The position numbers were made by a program, and so were the translations under genes. A DNA stretch of 64,000 nt from Bradyrhizobium prioriisuperbiae (GTDB taxonomy: Bacteria > Pseudomonadota > Alphaproteobacteria > Rhizobiales > Xanthobacteraceae). Where the stretch lies: the NCBI RefSeq assembly GCF_032397745.1, contig NZ_CP135921.1, positions 62,001 to 126,000 of the forward strand. Direction: 5' to 3'. Shown one piece after another: positions 1-8,705 of the stretch (positions within the stretch are counted from its first letter, which is position 1; each line of letters opens with the position of its first letter). The notes under the pieces were generated by a model. That model ran no database searches. It had not been told where the DNA came from and was given only the letters and a program-made list of their open reading frames with translations.

Positions 1-546
1 GGTGACTACATGCGTGGCGACGCCGCATCGGATACGACGTCGCTGTTTCCATTCGTGCGCCGGCGCGGACCACTGACGCTGATCGGCGTGTCATCGGGCG
101 TGCCGACGCGGCCGTTCATCGCCACCGGCACACTCGGGCGCATTCAGCTGGCAGCGCTCGACGCCATCCTGCACGGGCTCGCTGCAGCAACGACGTTTCG
201 CGTGCTGCTGATCCATCATCCGCTGCAATCGCAGGAACGCCGGCGCCATGCGCGGCTGACCGATTCGGATCTGCTGTGCGAGCTGCTGCGCCGCCACGGC
301 GTCGACCTGGTGCTGCACGGCCACGACCACCGCCATGCGGTGACCTGGTTCGACGGCCCCACCAGCCGCATTCCTGCGATCGGTGTCCCCTCCGCCTCGG
401 TCGCGGCCGGCGGCCACCGCGAAGCGGCGGCGTACAACCTGTTCGGAATCGACCACCGCGATGGCCGCTGGCATGTGGAGATGACCACCCGCGGCTTCAG
501 CCGCGCGGGCGAGATCGGTGAGCTGCGGAGAGAGAAGCTCGTCTAG
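1..546 (+). CDS. Metallophosphoesterase, C-terminal part (cut by window start)
   Basis: The reading frame is open from base 1, so the gene begins outside the window. The visible 181 residues carry the back half of a calcineurin-like metallophosphoesterase: an HHP motif (LIHHPL) and the metal-binding GHDH motif (LHGHDH), with the usual alternating strand and helix pattern around them. Such proteins use a two-metal centre to hydrolyse phosphomono- or diesters, often cyclic nucleotides. The ATG at 10 is in frame but would remove the N-terminal metal-binding DxH and GNH motifs, so it is not the start. The substrate cannot be told from this fragment. The next gene ends convergently 11 bp downstream. 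Confidence 0.8.
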   Translation, partial: GDYMRGDAASDTTSLFPFVRRRGPLTLIGVSSGVPTRPFIATGTLGRIQLAALDAILHGLAAATTFRVLLIHHPLQSQERRRHARLTDSDLLCELLRRHGVDLVLHGHDHRHAVTWFDGPTSRIPAIGVPSASVAAGGHREAAAYNLFGIDHRDGRWHVEMTTRGFSRAGEIGELRREKLV

Positions 547-557
547 CGGCTGAGCTG

Positions 558-1205
558 CTAGAAGGTCCGCAATGCGGCGAAGAAGGCCACCGCGAACAGT
601 GCGGCCATGCCGGCAACAAAGCCCAGTGCGAAGGTCCAGACGCCCTTGCGGCTGGTCTTCGCCACAGCTTGCACGGGCTGCGCCGGGGCGGCATTGGAAT
701 TCGCTGCCGAGGTGGCGGCGGCATAGGCCGCCTCAACCGCCTTGGCAGTCGCGGCGGGCACCGCCGGCATCGGCATGCTGACCAGGGCATGTTCGCGCTC
801 GATGATGCGGCGGGCGACATAGTCGGTCACCGCGCTGACCATGGCTTTGACGTCGTGCGATTCGGCCAGCACGAGGCGGCCGAACCGGGTGTCCTGGACA
901 AAACGGTAGGCCCGCTTGTCGCGGCCCATCACCACATGGGCAACGGCATCGACCCACAGCCGCGGGGTGTCGCCATGGCTGATGCCGCGGTCGAACAGCT
1001 CGACATTGCCCGGAATCTCGGAAAACAGCGGATCCAGCGCCTCGTTGAGGATCTCCAGCCGCGCCACCTCGGCGTCGCGCAGATCGACCACCACCGCGGT
1101 GCGGTCGGCGGCCTCGATCCGGGCCTTGCGGAGCGCGTCACGCAGCAGCCGTGTCGGGGTACCCTTGGTCTCGCTGTCGAGGTTTGCCACGCCCGAATCC
1201 CTCAT
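558..1205 (-). CDS. Hypothetical protein with one C-terminal membrane anchor
   Basis: A 215-residue protein I do not recognise as a named family. Residues 1 to about 135 are soluble and of mixed structure. They are followed by an Ala/Pro/Gln-rich linker (about 140-180) and one hydrophobic helix near the C-terminus (WTFALGFVAGMAALFAVAFF, about 190-209), so it is probably a tail-anchored inner-membrane protein with its main domain in the cytoplasm. Codon use and composition look like a real high-GC gene. The ATG at 1205 is the only sensible start. It ends convergently with the metallophosphoesterase. No function is proposed. Confidence 0.7.
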   Translation of the reverse strand: MRDSGVANLDSETKGTPTRLLRDALRKARIEAADRTAVVVDLRDAEVARLEILNEALDPLFSEIPGNVELFDRGISHGDTPRLWVDAVAHVVMGRDKRAYRFVQDTRFGRLVLAESHDVKAMVSAVTDYVARRIIEREHALVSMPMPAVPAATAKAVEAAYAAATSAANSNAAPAQPVQAVAKTSRKGVWTFALGFVAGMAALFAVAFFAALRTF

Positions 1206-1336
1206 GTCTGGCTTTCACCCGGTTGGTTTAATTTATCAGTAACCATGCCCCGGGCAAAGGCCTGGACCCTGTCCGGGCGGACAAATCCCTGTCCTAAAAC
1301 GAGAAACGAGCTGCTGCTCTCACATTCGGTGTCACA

Positions 1337-1448
1337 CCCGTCATCCTGAGGTGCCCGCGCAGCGGGCCTCGAAGGATGAACGGCCGAGGCAGCGCCGTGG
1401 CCCGCCCTTCGAGGGCCATGCTGCGCATGGCCACCTCAGGGTGACGGG
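1337..1448. repeat. REP-like imperfect palindrome
   Basis: The left arm starts CCCGTCATCCTGAGGT and the right arm ends CACCTCAGGGTGACGGG, and between them lie smaller GC-rich hairpins. This is the type of extragenic palindrome common in Bradyrhizobium-like genomes. Related elements lie at 7338-7473 and 38130-38252. The rest of 1206-1476 shows no gene. Confidence 0.7.
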
Positions 1449-1476
1449 ATTGAGCTGAGCAGGCAGCCCAAACAAG

Positions 1477-1513
1477 AAAACGGCCCCACCCGGAAACCGG
1501 GCGAGACCGTTTT
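1477..1513 (-). terminator. Intrinsic terminator downstream of the DUF4170 gene
   Basis: A long hairpin has outer arms AAAACGG (1477-1483) and CCGTTTT (1507-1513) around an inner CCCGG-AAA-CCGGG stem. Read on the minus strand it ends in a T-rich tract, and it lies about 105 bp past the stop of the DUF4170 gene. It also has a T-tract on the plus strand, so it could work both ways. Confidence 0.6.
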
Positions 1514-1618
1514 GTGTCCCTCCTTGGCAGGACCTCTCGCCCGACCGCTGCGGCTTTTCTCCGGCGTGTCGGTCAGGCGCTGTTCATCAGGCGGCGAGCA
1601 GGCGATCGCGCGACCTTG

Positions 1619-1825
1619 TCAGGCGATCGCGCGGCGTGGTTCTTCGACGATCGAGAAGCGAACGTTGCAGCGATGCCGGTTCTCTTCCGACACCGAGCGC
1701 CAGGCGTCTTCCGCCTCGCGCCTCGTAGGGAACGGGCCCTTCACCTCGGCGCTTCCATGCACGAGCGTGTGGAAGTTCAGAGAGCGAAACTCGCCGCCAA
1801 CAACCCAAAAATGTGTTCCGTGCAT
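1619..1825 (-). CDS. DUF4170 domain protein
   Basis: A 68-residue protein with the DUF4170 pattern: an N-terminal HFWVVGGEF strand, a central GPFPTRREAEDAW segment and a C-terminal FSIVEE strand. This is a small cytoplasmic family widespread in alphaproteobacteria, with no known role. The start is well supported: ATG at 1825 has AGGAG seven bases upstream. It is transcribed away from the ScfR-like regulator at 2013, and the shared region holds several TGTCAC/TTGTnACAA motifs, so that regulator may control it. Confidence 0.85.
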   Translation of the reverse strand: MHGTHFWVVGGEFRSLNFHTLVHGSAEVKGPFPTRREAEDAWRSVSEENRHRCNVRFSIVEEPRRAIA

Positions 1826-1935
1826 GGTTATCTCCTAAACTTGCGACATTCGTGACATTGCGTCGCGAAACGTGACGCAGAGATAACGCGATAATCGAAA
1901 GAACGTATAGATGGCTTGTTTCCAAACAGTGATGT

Positions 1936-2001
1936 GATGTAACATCCATACTTGTAATAAATGTCACTTTGTAAAAATTGTCACAACCGGATTGTTACAA
2001 C
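1936..2001. promoter_or_regulatory. Cluster of palindromic operator candidates before the ScfR-like gene
   Basis: Two copies of the 9-base palindrome TTGTnACAA lie at 1978-1986 and 1992-2000, directly before the regulator's ATG at 2013. Further upstream are GATGTAACATC (1936-1946) and a TGTCACTTTGTAA stretch. The spacing of 14 bp and the position next to a DNA-binding protein gene suggest autoregulation. No binding site is known for this protein, so this is inference. Confidence 0.45.
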
Positions 2002-2012
2002 GAGAGTGTCAC

Positions 2013-3458
2013 ATGCCTTCCGAGACCGGTAAAAAGCTGTTTGTGGGACCTCGGTTCCGGCGGATTCGCCAGCAATTGGGGCTGTCGCAGACCCAGATCG
2101 CCGAGGGGCTGGGAATTTCGCCCAGCTACATCAACCTGATCGAGCGGAACCAGCGCCCGGTGACGGCGCAGATCCTGCTGCGGCTGGCGGAGACCTACGA
2201 CCTCGATTTGCGCGACCTCGCCTCCGCCGACGAGGACCGGTTTTTCGCCGAGCTGAACGAGATCTTCTCCGATCCGCTGTTCCGCCAGATCGACCTGCCC
2301 AAGCAGGAGCTGCGCGATCTCGCCGAACTTTGCCCCGGCATCACCCACTCCCTGCAGCGGCTCTACGCCGCCTACACCGAGGCGCGCCGCGGCGAGACCA
2401 TGGTGGCGGCGCAGATCGCCGACCGTGACGAGGGCACGCGGTATGAAGCCAACCCGGTCGAGCGGGTGCGTGACCTGATCGAGGCCAACCGTAATTACTT
2501 TCCCGAACTCGAGCAGGCGGCGGAAAGCCTGCGCGACGAACTGAACGTGGCGGCCCAGGAGCTGTTCGCCGCGCTGAGCACACGCCTGCGGGAAAAGCAT
2601 TCCATCACCGTGCGCATCATGCCGCTCGACGTGATGCGCGAGACGCTGCGCCGGTTCGACCGCCATCGCCGGCAACTGCTGATCTCAGAGCTTGTCGACT
2701 ACCCCAGCCGCTCCTTCCATCTCGCCTTCCAGATCGCGCTGTCGGAATTCGGCCCCGTTGTGGATTCCATCGTCAACCGCGCCGGCCCGCTGGAGGACGG
2801 CACGCGCCGGCTCTATCGCATCACGCTCGCCAATTACTTCGCCGCCGCGGCGATGATGCCGTATCAGGAGGTGCACGGCGCCGCCGAGACGCTGGGCTAC
2901 GACGTGCACGTCATCGCGCAGCGCTTCAATGCGAGTTTCGAACAGGTCTGCCACCGCCTCACCACTTTGCAGCGCCCGAACGCCCGCGGCATTCCGTTTT
3001 TCCTGCTGCGGGTGGACAACGCCGGCAACGTCTCCAAGCGTTTCTCCTCCGGCACGTTTCCGTTTTCGAAATTCGGCGGCACCTGTCCGCTGTGGAATGT
3101 GCACTCCACCTTCGACACCCCGGATCGCCTGTTGCGCCAGATCGTGGAGATGCCGGACGGCGGCCGCTATTTCAGCATCGCGCAGATGCTGCGCCGCCCG
3201 GTGGCGCCCCATCCTCACCCGCAGCCCCGTTTCGCCCTCGCGCTGGGGTGCGAAATCCGCTACGCGCCAAAGCTCGTCTATGCAGTGGGCACCGACCTGG
3301 ACAAGGCCGAAGGCACGCCGATCGGCGTCAACTGCCGCCTGTGCGAACGCGAAAACTGCGCCCAGCGCGCGGAGCCGCCGCTGACCAGGACGCTGATTCT
3401 GGATGAGACGACGCGGCGGGTGTCGAGCTTTGTGTTCAGCAATGCGCGGGAGTTGTGA
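2013..3458 (+). CDS. ScfR/RamB-type transcriptional regulator of short-chain acyl metabolism
   Basis: A 481-residue regulator. It has an N-terminal XRE helix-turn-helix (about 10-65, GLSQTQIAEGLGISPSYINL), a middle region like the IrrE/ImmA N-terminal fold but lacking a clear HExxH metalloprotease motif (about 190-300), and a C-terminal DUF2083-type domain with a cysteine cluster (CRLCERENC). This architecture matches RamB, PrpR/MccR and the 'short-chain fatty acyl' regulators, which sense acyl-CoA and control acetate, propionate or glyoxylate-cycle genes. A longer frame begins at TTG 1992, but that codon falls inside a TTGTTACAA palindrome, so I prefer ATG 2013. It is divergent from DUF4170. 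No acetate or propionate genes lie next to it, so its targets are elsewhere. Confidence 0.85.
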   Translation: MPSETGKKLFVGPRFRRIRQQLGLSQTQIAEGLGISPSYINLIERNQRPVTAQILLRLAETYDLDLRDLASADEDRFFAELNEIFSDPLFRQIDLPKQELRDLAELCPGITHSLQRLYAAYTEARRGETMVAAQIADRDEGTRYEANPVERVRDLIEANRNYFPELEQAAESLRDELNVAAQELFAALSTRLREKHSITVRIMPLDVMRETLRRFDRHRRQLLISELVDYPSRSFHLAFQIALSEFGPVVDSIVNRAGPLEDGTRRLYRITLANYFAAAAMMPYQEVHGAAETLGYDVHVIAQRFNASFEQVCHRLTTLQRPNARGIPFFLLRVDNAGNVSKRFSSGTFPFSKFGGTCPLWNVHSTFDTPDRLLRQIVEMPDGGRYFSIAQMLRRPVAPHPHPQPRFALALGCEIRYAPKLVYAVGTDLDKAEGTPIGVNCRLCERENCAQRAEPPLTRTLILDETTRRVSSFVFSNAREL

Positions 3459-3628
3459 AAAGGATGAACGCGCCACTCTCCATCACCGGAATATACCTAC
3501 TAAGGCCGGCGAACTCATCCTCCACTGAAAGATGTGGATGGCTGGGACAGGCCCGGCCATAACGGAGAAAACCAACAAGCCCCCGATTTTATTCACGGCA
3601 TTCTGAATCGAACTCAGAGCGCCGCTCC

Positions 3629-5140
3629 TCACAGCGCACTCCGCGGCAACAACGCCTTCGCCCTTGCCCACCCCTCGCTAATCAACCCCCAGAACAGCGC
3701 GATCAATCCCAGCGCCATGATGGTGCCAACGAGGCCGTTCGACCAGAACACGCTGAGGCTGCCCTGCGATCCCAAGAGCGACTGACGGAAGGCTTCTTCC
3801 GCGCGGTCGCCCAGCACGATGGCCAGCACCAGCGGCGCCATCGGGTAGTTGCACTTCTTCATCAAATAGCCGATGACACCGAACACCAGCATCAGGACGA
3901 CGTCGAAAGCGGAGTTGTGGACGCTGTAGGCGCCGATCGCACAGAGCACCAGGATGTTCGGCGCGATGATGCTGAAGGGGACCCGCAGGATCGCGGCGAA
4001 CAGCGGCACGCAGGTCAGCACCACGATGAGCCCGACCAGATTGCCTACATACATGCTGGCGATCAGGCCCCAGACGAACTCCTTCTGCTCGACAAACAGC
4101 AGCGGGCCCGGCTGCAGACCCCAGATCAGCAGCCCGCCGAGCAACACCGCGGCCGTCGGCGATCCCGGCACGCCGAGCGAGAGCATCGGCAACAGCGCCG
4201 CGGTGCCGGCGGCATGGGCCGCGGTCTCCGGCGCGATCACGCCCTCGATCTCGCCCTTGCCGAAATTGTCACCGCGCTTCGATGTCCGCTTGGCAATGCC
4301 GTAACTCATGAACGACGCCGGCGTCGCGCCCGCGGGCGAGATCCCCATCCAGCAGCCGATCAGGCAGGAGCGGATCGACGTCATCCAGTAGCGCGGCAAT
4401 TCCTTCCAGGTCTGAATCACGACCTTGAGATTGATGCCGGCGGCACGCCCCCTGAAGGCAAGCCCCTCCTCCATGGTGAGCAGGATTTCGCCGATGCCGA
4501 ACAGGCCGATCACCGCGATCAGGAAATCGAAACCGTTGAGCATCTCGGTGAACCCGAAGGTCAGCCGCAACTGGCCGGTGACGCTGTCCATGCCGACGGC
4601 GGCCAGCGCAAAGCCGATCATCATCGCGGCCACGGTCTTGAAGGGCGGCTCCTTGCCCATACCGATGAAGCTGCAGAAGGCCAGGAAAAACACCGCGAAT
4701 TTTTCCGCAGGCCCGAACTGCAGCGCGAACTTCGCAACCAGCGGCGCCACGAGCGTAATGACGATGACGGCAAACAGCGCGCCGACGAATGACGAGGTGA
4801 AGGCCGCAGTCAGCGCCTCACCGGCCCGGCCCTGCTGCGCCATTGGATGGCCGTCGAAGGTGGTGGCGACCGACCAGGGTTCACCCGGGATGTTGAACAG
4901 GATCGAGGTGATGGCGCCGCCGAACAACGCGCCCCAGTAGATGCAGGACAGCATGATGATCGCCGAGGTCGGCGACATGCTGAAGGTGAGCGGCAGCAGG
5001 ATCGCCACGCCATTGGCCCCGCCGAGCCCCGGCAGCACGCCGATCATGACACCGAGCAGAATGCCGATCACCATCAACAGCAGGTTGAAGGGCTGAACAA
5101 CAACGGCAAAGCCGTGAAACAGATTGACGATCTCTTCCAT
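3629..5140 (-). CDS. tctA: Tripartite tricarboxylate transporter, large permease TctA
   Basis: A 503-residue polytopic inner-membrane protein of the TctA family, with the hallmark segment GVLPGLGGANGVAILLPLTF near the N-terminus, the second PG-rich repeat (LGVPGSPTAAVLLGGLL) in the C-terminal half, and about 11-12 membrane helices. It forms the transport channel with TctB and uses an ion gradient to import the ligand delivered by the periplasmic TctC. Start: ATG 5140 (MEEIVNLF) fits the family; the longer frame from TTG 5161 does not. It is last in the order tctC-tctB-tctA, 24 bp after tctB. Families of this type carry citrate, tricarballylate, terephthalate, nicotinate and others, so the ligand is unknown. 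Confidence 0.93.
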   Translation of the reverse strand: MEEIVNLFHGFAVVVQPFNLLLMVIGILLGVMIGVLPGLGGANGVAILLPLTFSMSPTSAIIMLSCIYWGALFGGAITSILFNIPGEPWSVATTFDGHPMAQQGRAGEALTAAFTSSFVGALFAVIVITLVAPLVAKFALQFGPAEKFAVFFLAFCSFIGMGKEPPFKTVAAMMIGFALAAVGMDSVTGQLRLTFGFTEMLNGFDFLIAVIGLFGIGEILLTMEEGLAFRGRAAGINLKVVIQTWKELPRYWMTSIRSCLIGCWMGISPAGATPASFMSYGIAKRTSKRGDNFGKGEIEGVIAPETAAHAAGTAALLPMLSLGVPGSPTAAVLLGGLLIWGLQPGPLLFVEQKEFVWGLIASMYVGNLVGLIVVLTCVPLFAAILRVPFSIIAPNILVLCAIGAYSVHNSAFDVVLMLVFGVIGYLMKKCNYPMAPLVLAIVLGDRAEEAFRQSLLGSQGSLSVFWSNGLVGTIMALGLIALFWGLISEGWARAKALLPRSAL

Positions 5141-5164
5141 TGCGAAATTCCACCGCCCCAAATG

Positions 5165-5665
5165 TTACAGATTCAGAAATTCTTCCAGCGGCCCCTTCGG
5201 CAGGGGCACCAGGAAGAACTTCTCGAACATCAGATAGACCGCGATCGGCACGCCGATTGCGATCGCCGCCGTCAACGGCCAGCGATAGTGGCCGAGCCAG
5301 CGCATGAACGAACCGATCAGAGCGACTGAGGCGACGTAGATGCCGATATAGGGGATCGCCACCACATAGATCGCGGTCGGCACCAGCACCGACATGACCT
5401 GGCGCAACTGGCCCCAGTCGGCGAAGCGGGAGCGGCGATCCGACGGCCACGCCTGCAGCAGGTTCATCACACTCGACAGGATGATCATCAGCCCGACACA
5501 GAACGGGAAGAACCCGGACTTCGGGCCTTCCGACCCCCAGCCGATACCGACCTTCAGGCTGCCGATGATGACGATGGCGCCGAACACGGCCGTCGCCACA
5601 CAGACGCCGATTTCCATGGTCCGCTGGCTCGGACCCCCGCTATGACCAGGCGAGATATCGCTCAT
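5165..5665 (-). CDS. tctB: Tripartite tricarboxylate transporter, small permease TctB
   Basis: A 166-residue protein with four predicted membrane helices and the TctB signature around GxxSGFFPF (GPKSGFFPFCVGLMI) after the first helix. It is the small membrane partner of TctA. The N-terminus (MSDISPG) starts at ATG 5665. Its close spacing to tctA (24 bp) indicates co-translation. A 178-bp gap separates it from tctC upstream. Confidence 0.9.
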   Translation of the reverse strand: MSDISPGHSGGPSQRTMEIGVCVATAVFGAIVIIGSLKVGIGWGSEGPKSGFFPFCVGLMIILSSVMNLLQAWPSDRRSRFADWGQLRQVMSVLVPTAIYVVAIPYIGIYVASVALIGSFMRWLGHYRWPLTAAIAIGVPIAVYLMFEKFFLVPLPKGPLEEFLNL

Positions 5666-5843
5666 TGCATCACCACCATTGCAAAATCGCTATTTCGAAG
5701 CACGCGTCTCATCGCTCGCTCTCTCCTCATGATAAGGAAAACTGCGAAGCCAACTGTTTCAAGCGATATGTCTTCCCGGCCTCATCCCGTCGGGACATCC
5801 GCTTTTGCGGGTCCCCAGGATGAGGCGCTCGTATGCCCGCGTG

Positions 5844-6866
5844 TTACTGTGAGGCCGCCAGGAAATCGGCTTCCTTCATCAGTGCGCGGTGGCGCTCCTC
5901 TTCGCTGCCGACCCATTTGGCGTAGTCGGCGCCGGTCATGAAGCTCTGGTTGAAGGCACCATCCTTCATCAGGCTGATCCACTCCGGCGTCTCACGCACC
6001 TTTTTCATGAGGTCGACATAGTAGGCGGTCTGCTCGGCGGTGACGCCGGGCGCCATGAAGAAGCCGCGCAGCATCAGGTATCCGACATCGAGGCCCGCCG
6101 ACTTGCAGGTCGGAATGTCCGCCCAGGCCTTGTCGGCGACCTTGTCGGTGTACGGAAGCGCCTTGCTGTCGAACACGCAGAGCGGCCGCACTGTGCCCGC
6201 CCGCCACTGTGCCATCGCCTCGATCGGGTTGTTGACAGTGGAGTCGACGTGCTTGCCGACAAGCTGGACCGCGACTTCACCGCCGCCCTTGTAGGGGATG
6301 TAGGTGAACTTGGTGCCGGTCGCCTTCTCGATCGCCACGGTGATGATCTGATCTTCCTGCTTGGAGCCGGTGCCGCCCATCTTGAACTGGCCGGGCGGGG
6401 CCGCCTTCACGGCGGCGATGTACTCCTGCACGGTCTTGTAGGGCGTGTCGGCATTCACCCAGAGCACGAATTCGTCGAGCGCCATCATGGCGACCGGGGT
6501 CAAGTCCTTCCAGCTGAAGGGAATGCCGGTGGCCAGCGGCGTGGTGAAGAGATTGGACAGCGTGATGATCAGCTTGTGCGGGTTGGCGCGCGAGCCCTTG
6601 ACGTCGAGAAAGCCTTCGCCGCCGGCGCCGCCGGATTTGTTGACCACCACCAGCGGCTGCTTCATCAGATTGTGCTTGGTGACGATGCCCTGCACCACCC
6701 GCGCCATCTGGTCGGCGCCGCCGCCGGTGCCGGCCGGCACAACGATCTCGACGGGCCGGTTCGGCTCCCAGGCTGCCTGCGCCTGTGACAGGCCGATTGC
6801 CGACAGCATCGTGGCCGACAGCATCGCCGCGACAAGCGTCGTCACACCCCGACTTTGGTTTTTCAT
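5844..6866 (-). CDS. tctC: Bug-family periplasmic substrate-binding protein TctC
   Basis: A 340-residue extracytoplasmic receptor. A Sec signal peptide (about 1-31, ending AQA-A) is followed by the Bug-family opening PNRPVEIVVPAGTGGGAD, which forms the ligand carboxylate-binding loops, and by IPYKGGGEVAVQLVGKHVD in the second lobe. It hands the substrate to TctAB. The start ATG at 6866 has a strong GGAGG about eight bases upstream. As the first large gene of the tct set it probably shares a promoter with the small ORF at 6893-7057. The ligand is unknown: Bug proteins bind many small carboxylic acids, amides and amino acids. Confidence 0.92.
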   Translation of the reverse strand: MKNQSRGVTTLVAAMLSATMLSAIGLSQAQAAWEPNRPVEIVVPAGTGGGADQMARVVQGIVTKHNLMKQPLVVVNKSGGAGGEGFLDVKGSRANPHKLIITLSNLFTTPLATGIPFSWKDLTPVAMMALDEFVLWVNADTPYKTVQEYIAAVKAAPPGQFKMGGTGSKQEDQIITVAIEKATGTKFTYIPYKGGGEVAVQLVGKHVDSTVNNPIEAMAQWRAGTVRPLCVFDSKALPYTDKVADKAWADIPTCKSAGLDVGYLMLRGFFMAPGVTAEQTAYYVDLMKKVRETPEWISLMKDGAFNQSFMTGADYAKWVGSEEERHRALMKEADFLAASQ

Positions 6867-6892
6867 CGGATACCCTCCCTTAATGTCCAGCC

Positions 6893-7057
6893 CTAGTGTT
6901 TTGGCATCATGTCCAGATGCATTTTTATGTGCGCAATCGCCCAGCCCATGGCGTCTTCCGGCAGCGCGGATATGACCGCTGCCGAAACCGCCAAGCCCAG
7001 AGCTGAAAAGAGAACGACTACGTCTAACTCTTTGTCCCGCTCATCAGTCGTCCGCAT
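6893..7057 (-). CDS. Small single-span membrane protein upstream of tctC
   Basis: A 54-residue ORF starting at ATG 7057, with GGAGGC five bases before it, one of the best Shine-Dalgarno matches in the window. The peptide opens with charged residues (MRTTDERDKELDV), has one hydrophobic segment (VVLFSALGLAVSAAVISAL) and ends in a short amphipathic stretch. It ends 26 bp before tctC on the same strand. It does not resemble TctB. It could be an accessory subunit of the transporter or an unrelated small protein. The longer frame from 7087 is less likely. Confidence 0.6.
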   Translation of the reverse strand: MRTTDERDKELDVVVLFSALGLAVSAAVISALPEDAMGWAIAHIKMHLDMMPKH

Positions 7058-7628
7058 AACGCCTCCGATGTTGGTCGAAGGGGCCATCGGTTGCCCCGAT
7101 CGGTCTCGCGTCGCTGCTTCTTATTGTGCGGAGCGGTCATCCGGGATGAGGAAGCCCTTTCCGGCTGATTCACCTCCGCCGTGGTATGCCACATACTAGA
7201 AAAACTTAGAGGGAATAAAGTATTCGTAACGATCGGGTGGTAGTTCTACGGGTGTGCGATGCAAGGTAGAATGGGCCGTGGGCGCGAAGCAATGAAGCGT
7301 CTTGCCGCAGCCAATGTCGTCGCCGTTTTTTAAACGTATCTCCTCATGGTGAGGAGCGCGGCACGCGCGTCTCGAACCATGCGGCCCCCGCGCCTCGGCC
7401 TCGTCCTTCGAGACGGCGCCATGGCAGCTGAAGGCTGCGTAAACTTGCCTGCATGCGCCTCCTCAGGATGAGGGATTAAGTTTGTATACGACGCAGTTGC
7501 CGCGAGCTCGGAACGCGTCGCGACTCGCCATTGAACTTATTGAACACCCGCTCGACCAAACGATAATCGCGCGAGCGGGCTCATTCTCGACCCGGGCCAA
7601 GCCGACATAGCCCCGGCGCGGCCATCCG
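7058..7628. other. 571-bp intergenic region with a REP-like repeat
   Basis: No convincing gene is seen. At 7338-7473 there is an imperfect palindrome whose left arm is TCCTCATGGTGAGGA and whose right arm is CTCCTCAGGATGAGGG, the same family as at 38130-38252. The remainder must contain the promoters of the divergent tct set and TPR gene, but no clear -35/-10 pair stands out. Confidence 0.55.
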
Positions 7629-8705
7629 ATGGAGAATGAGATGTTCTGGCGTTGCCTTGTCCTGACCCTGACATTGCTGCCCCTGCTCGCGCCGCCGGCC
7701 CGCGCAGCGGACGAGGCGTGGGACGATTGCGGCCAAACCGCCGATCAGGATCGCAAGATCGCCGGATGCACCAAGGTGCTGGCGCGCGGCGCGGCGGAGA
7801 GCGAGAAAGGCCGCGTCCACGCCTATATCAATCGCGGCTATGCCTACAGCACGCGCGATTACGATCGCGCCATCAGGGATTTCGACGAGACCATCCGCCT
7901 CGATCCGAAATTTGCCGAGGCCTACAGCAATCGCGGCAGTATCTATTCCGACAAGGGCGATTTCGACCGCGCGATCAAGGATCACGACGAGGCCATCCGC
8001 CTCGACCCGAGCGATGTAGAGGCCTATTTTAACCGCGGGCTGGCCCACTCCGGCAAGCGCGACTACGACCGCGCTATCAGGGATTACAGCGAGGCGATTC
8101 GCCTCGATCCCAAAAATCCGAGCAACTCCTTGCACCGCGGGGGCGCCTACTTCTTCAAGGGCGATTATAACAGCGCCATCAAGGATTACGACGAGGCGAT
8201 CCGCCTCGATCCGAACTATGCGCTTGCCTATGAGGTTCGCGGACGGGCCTATAAAAGCAAGGGAGACGCCGCCCGGGCCAGGAAAGATTTCGACGAGGCG
8301 GCGCGGCGATCCGCCTCGATGCGAAAGAACTCGACCTCAAAGGATACGGGCGCCTACAACAATCGCGGACATGCCTACGCCGCCGAGGGCGATTACGACC
8401 GCGCCATCAAGGAATACGACGAGGCCATCCGCCTCGACCCGAAATATGTGATGGCCTATTACAATCGCGGGCTTGCCTACTCCGGCAAGCGCGATTACGA
8501 CCGCGCCATCAAGGACTACAACGAGGCCATCCGCCTCGACCCGAAATATGCGGCTGCCTACACCAACCGCGGACACGCCTACGCCCACAAGGGCGACAAC
8601 GACCGTGCCATCACGGATTACGGCGAGGCGATCCGCCTCGACCCGACATATGCGGCCGCTTATTTCAATCGCGGAGCTGCTCACTCCTTCAAGGGGCGAT
8701 CATGA
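7629..8705 (+). CDS. Secreted TPR-repeat protein, 5' part (frame broken at about 8695)
   Basis: This frame encodes a Sec signal peptide (WRCLVLTLTLLPLLAPPARA) and then a run of near-identical 34-residue TPR units with the core NRGxAYxxKGDYDRAIKDYDEAIRLDPKY. Such proteins are periplasmic or envelope-associated scaffolds for protein contacts. The frame stops at TGA 8703-8705 in the middle of a repeat. Removing one G from the run at 8693-8696 joins it exactly to the next frame, which continues the same repeat pattern to 9534. Around 8301-8350 the repeat consensus is also lost (RRSASMRKNSTSKDTG), although a shifted frame still encodes IRLDAKELDLKGYG there. That indicates an older, self-correcting pair of indels. 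The intact protein would be about 630 residues. Confidence 0.75.
   Translation: MENEMFWRCLVLTLTLLPLLAPPARAADEAWDDCGQTADQDRKIAGCTKVLARGAAESEKGRVHAYINRGYAYSTRDYDRAIRDFDETIRLDPKFAEAYSNRGSIYSDKGDFDRAIKDHDEAIRLDPSDVEAYFNRGLAHSGKRDYDRAIRDYSEAIRLDPKNPSNSLHRGGAYFFKGDYNSAIKDYDEAIRLDPNYALAYEVRGRAYKSKGDAARARKDFDEAARRSASMRKNSTSKDTGAYNNRGHAYAAEGDYDRAIKEYDEAIRLDPKYVMAYYNRGLAYSGKRDYDRAIKDYNEAIRLDPKYAAAYTNRGHAYAHKGDNDRAITDYGEAIRLDPTYAAAYFNRGAAHSFKGRS

Noticed and set aside
3483..3671. Small minus-strand ORF containing MAGPVPAIHIF
   Set aside because: It translates an intergenic repeat of a type common in Bradyrhizobium-like genomes and overlaps the tctA end.
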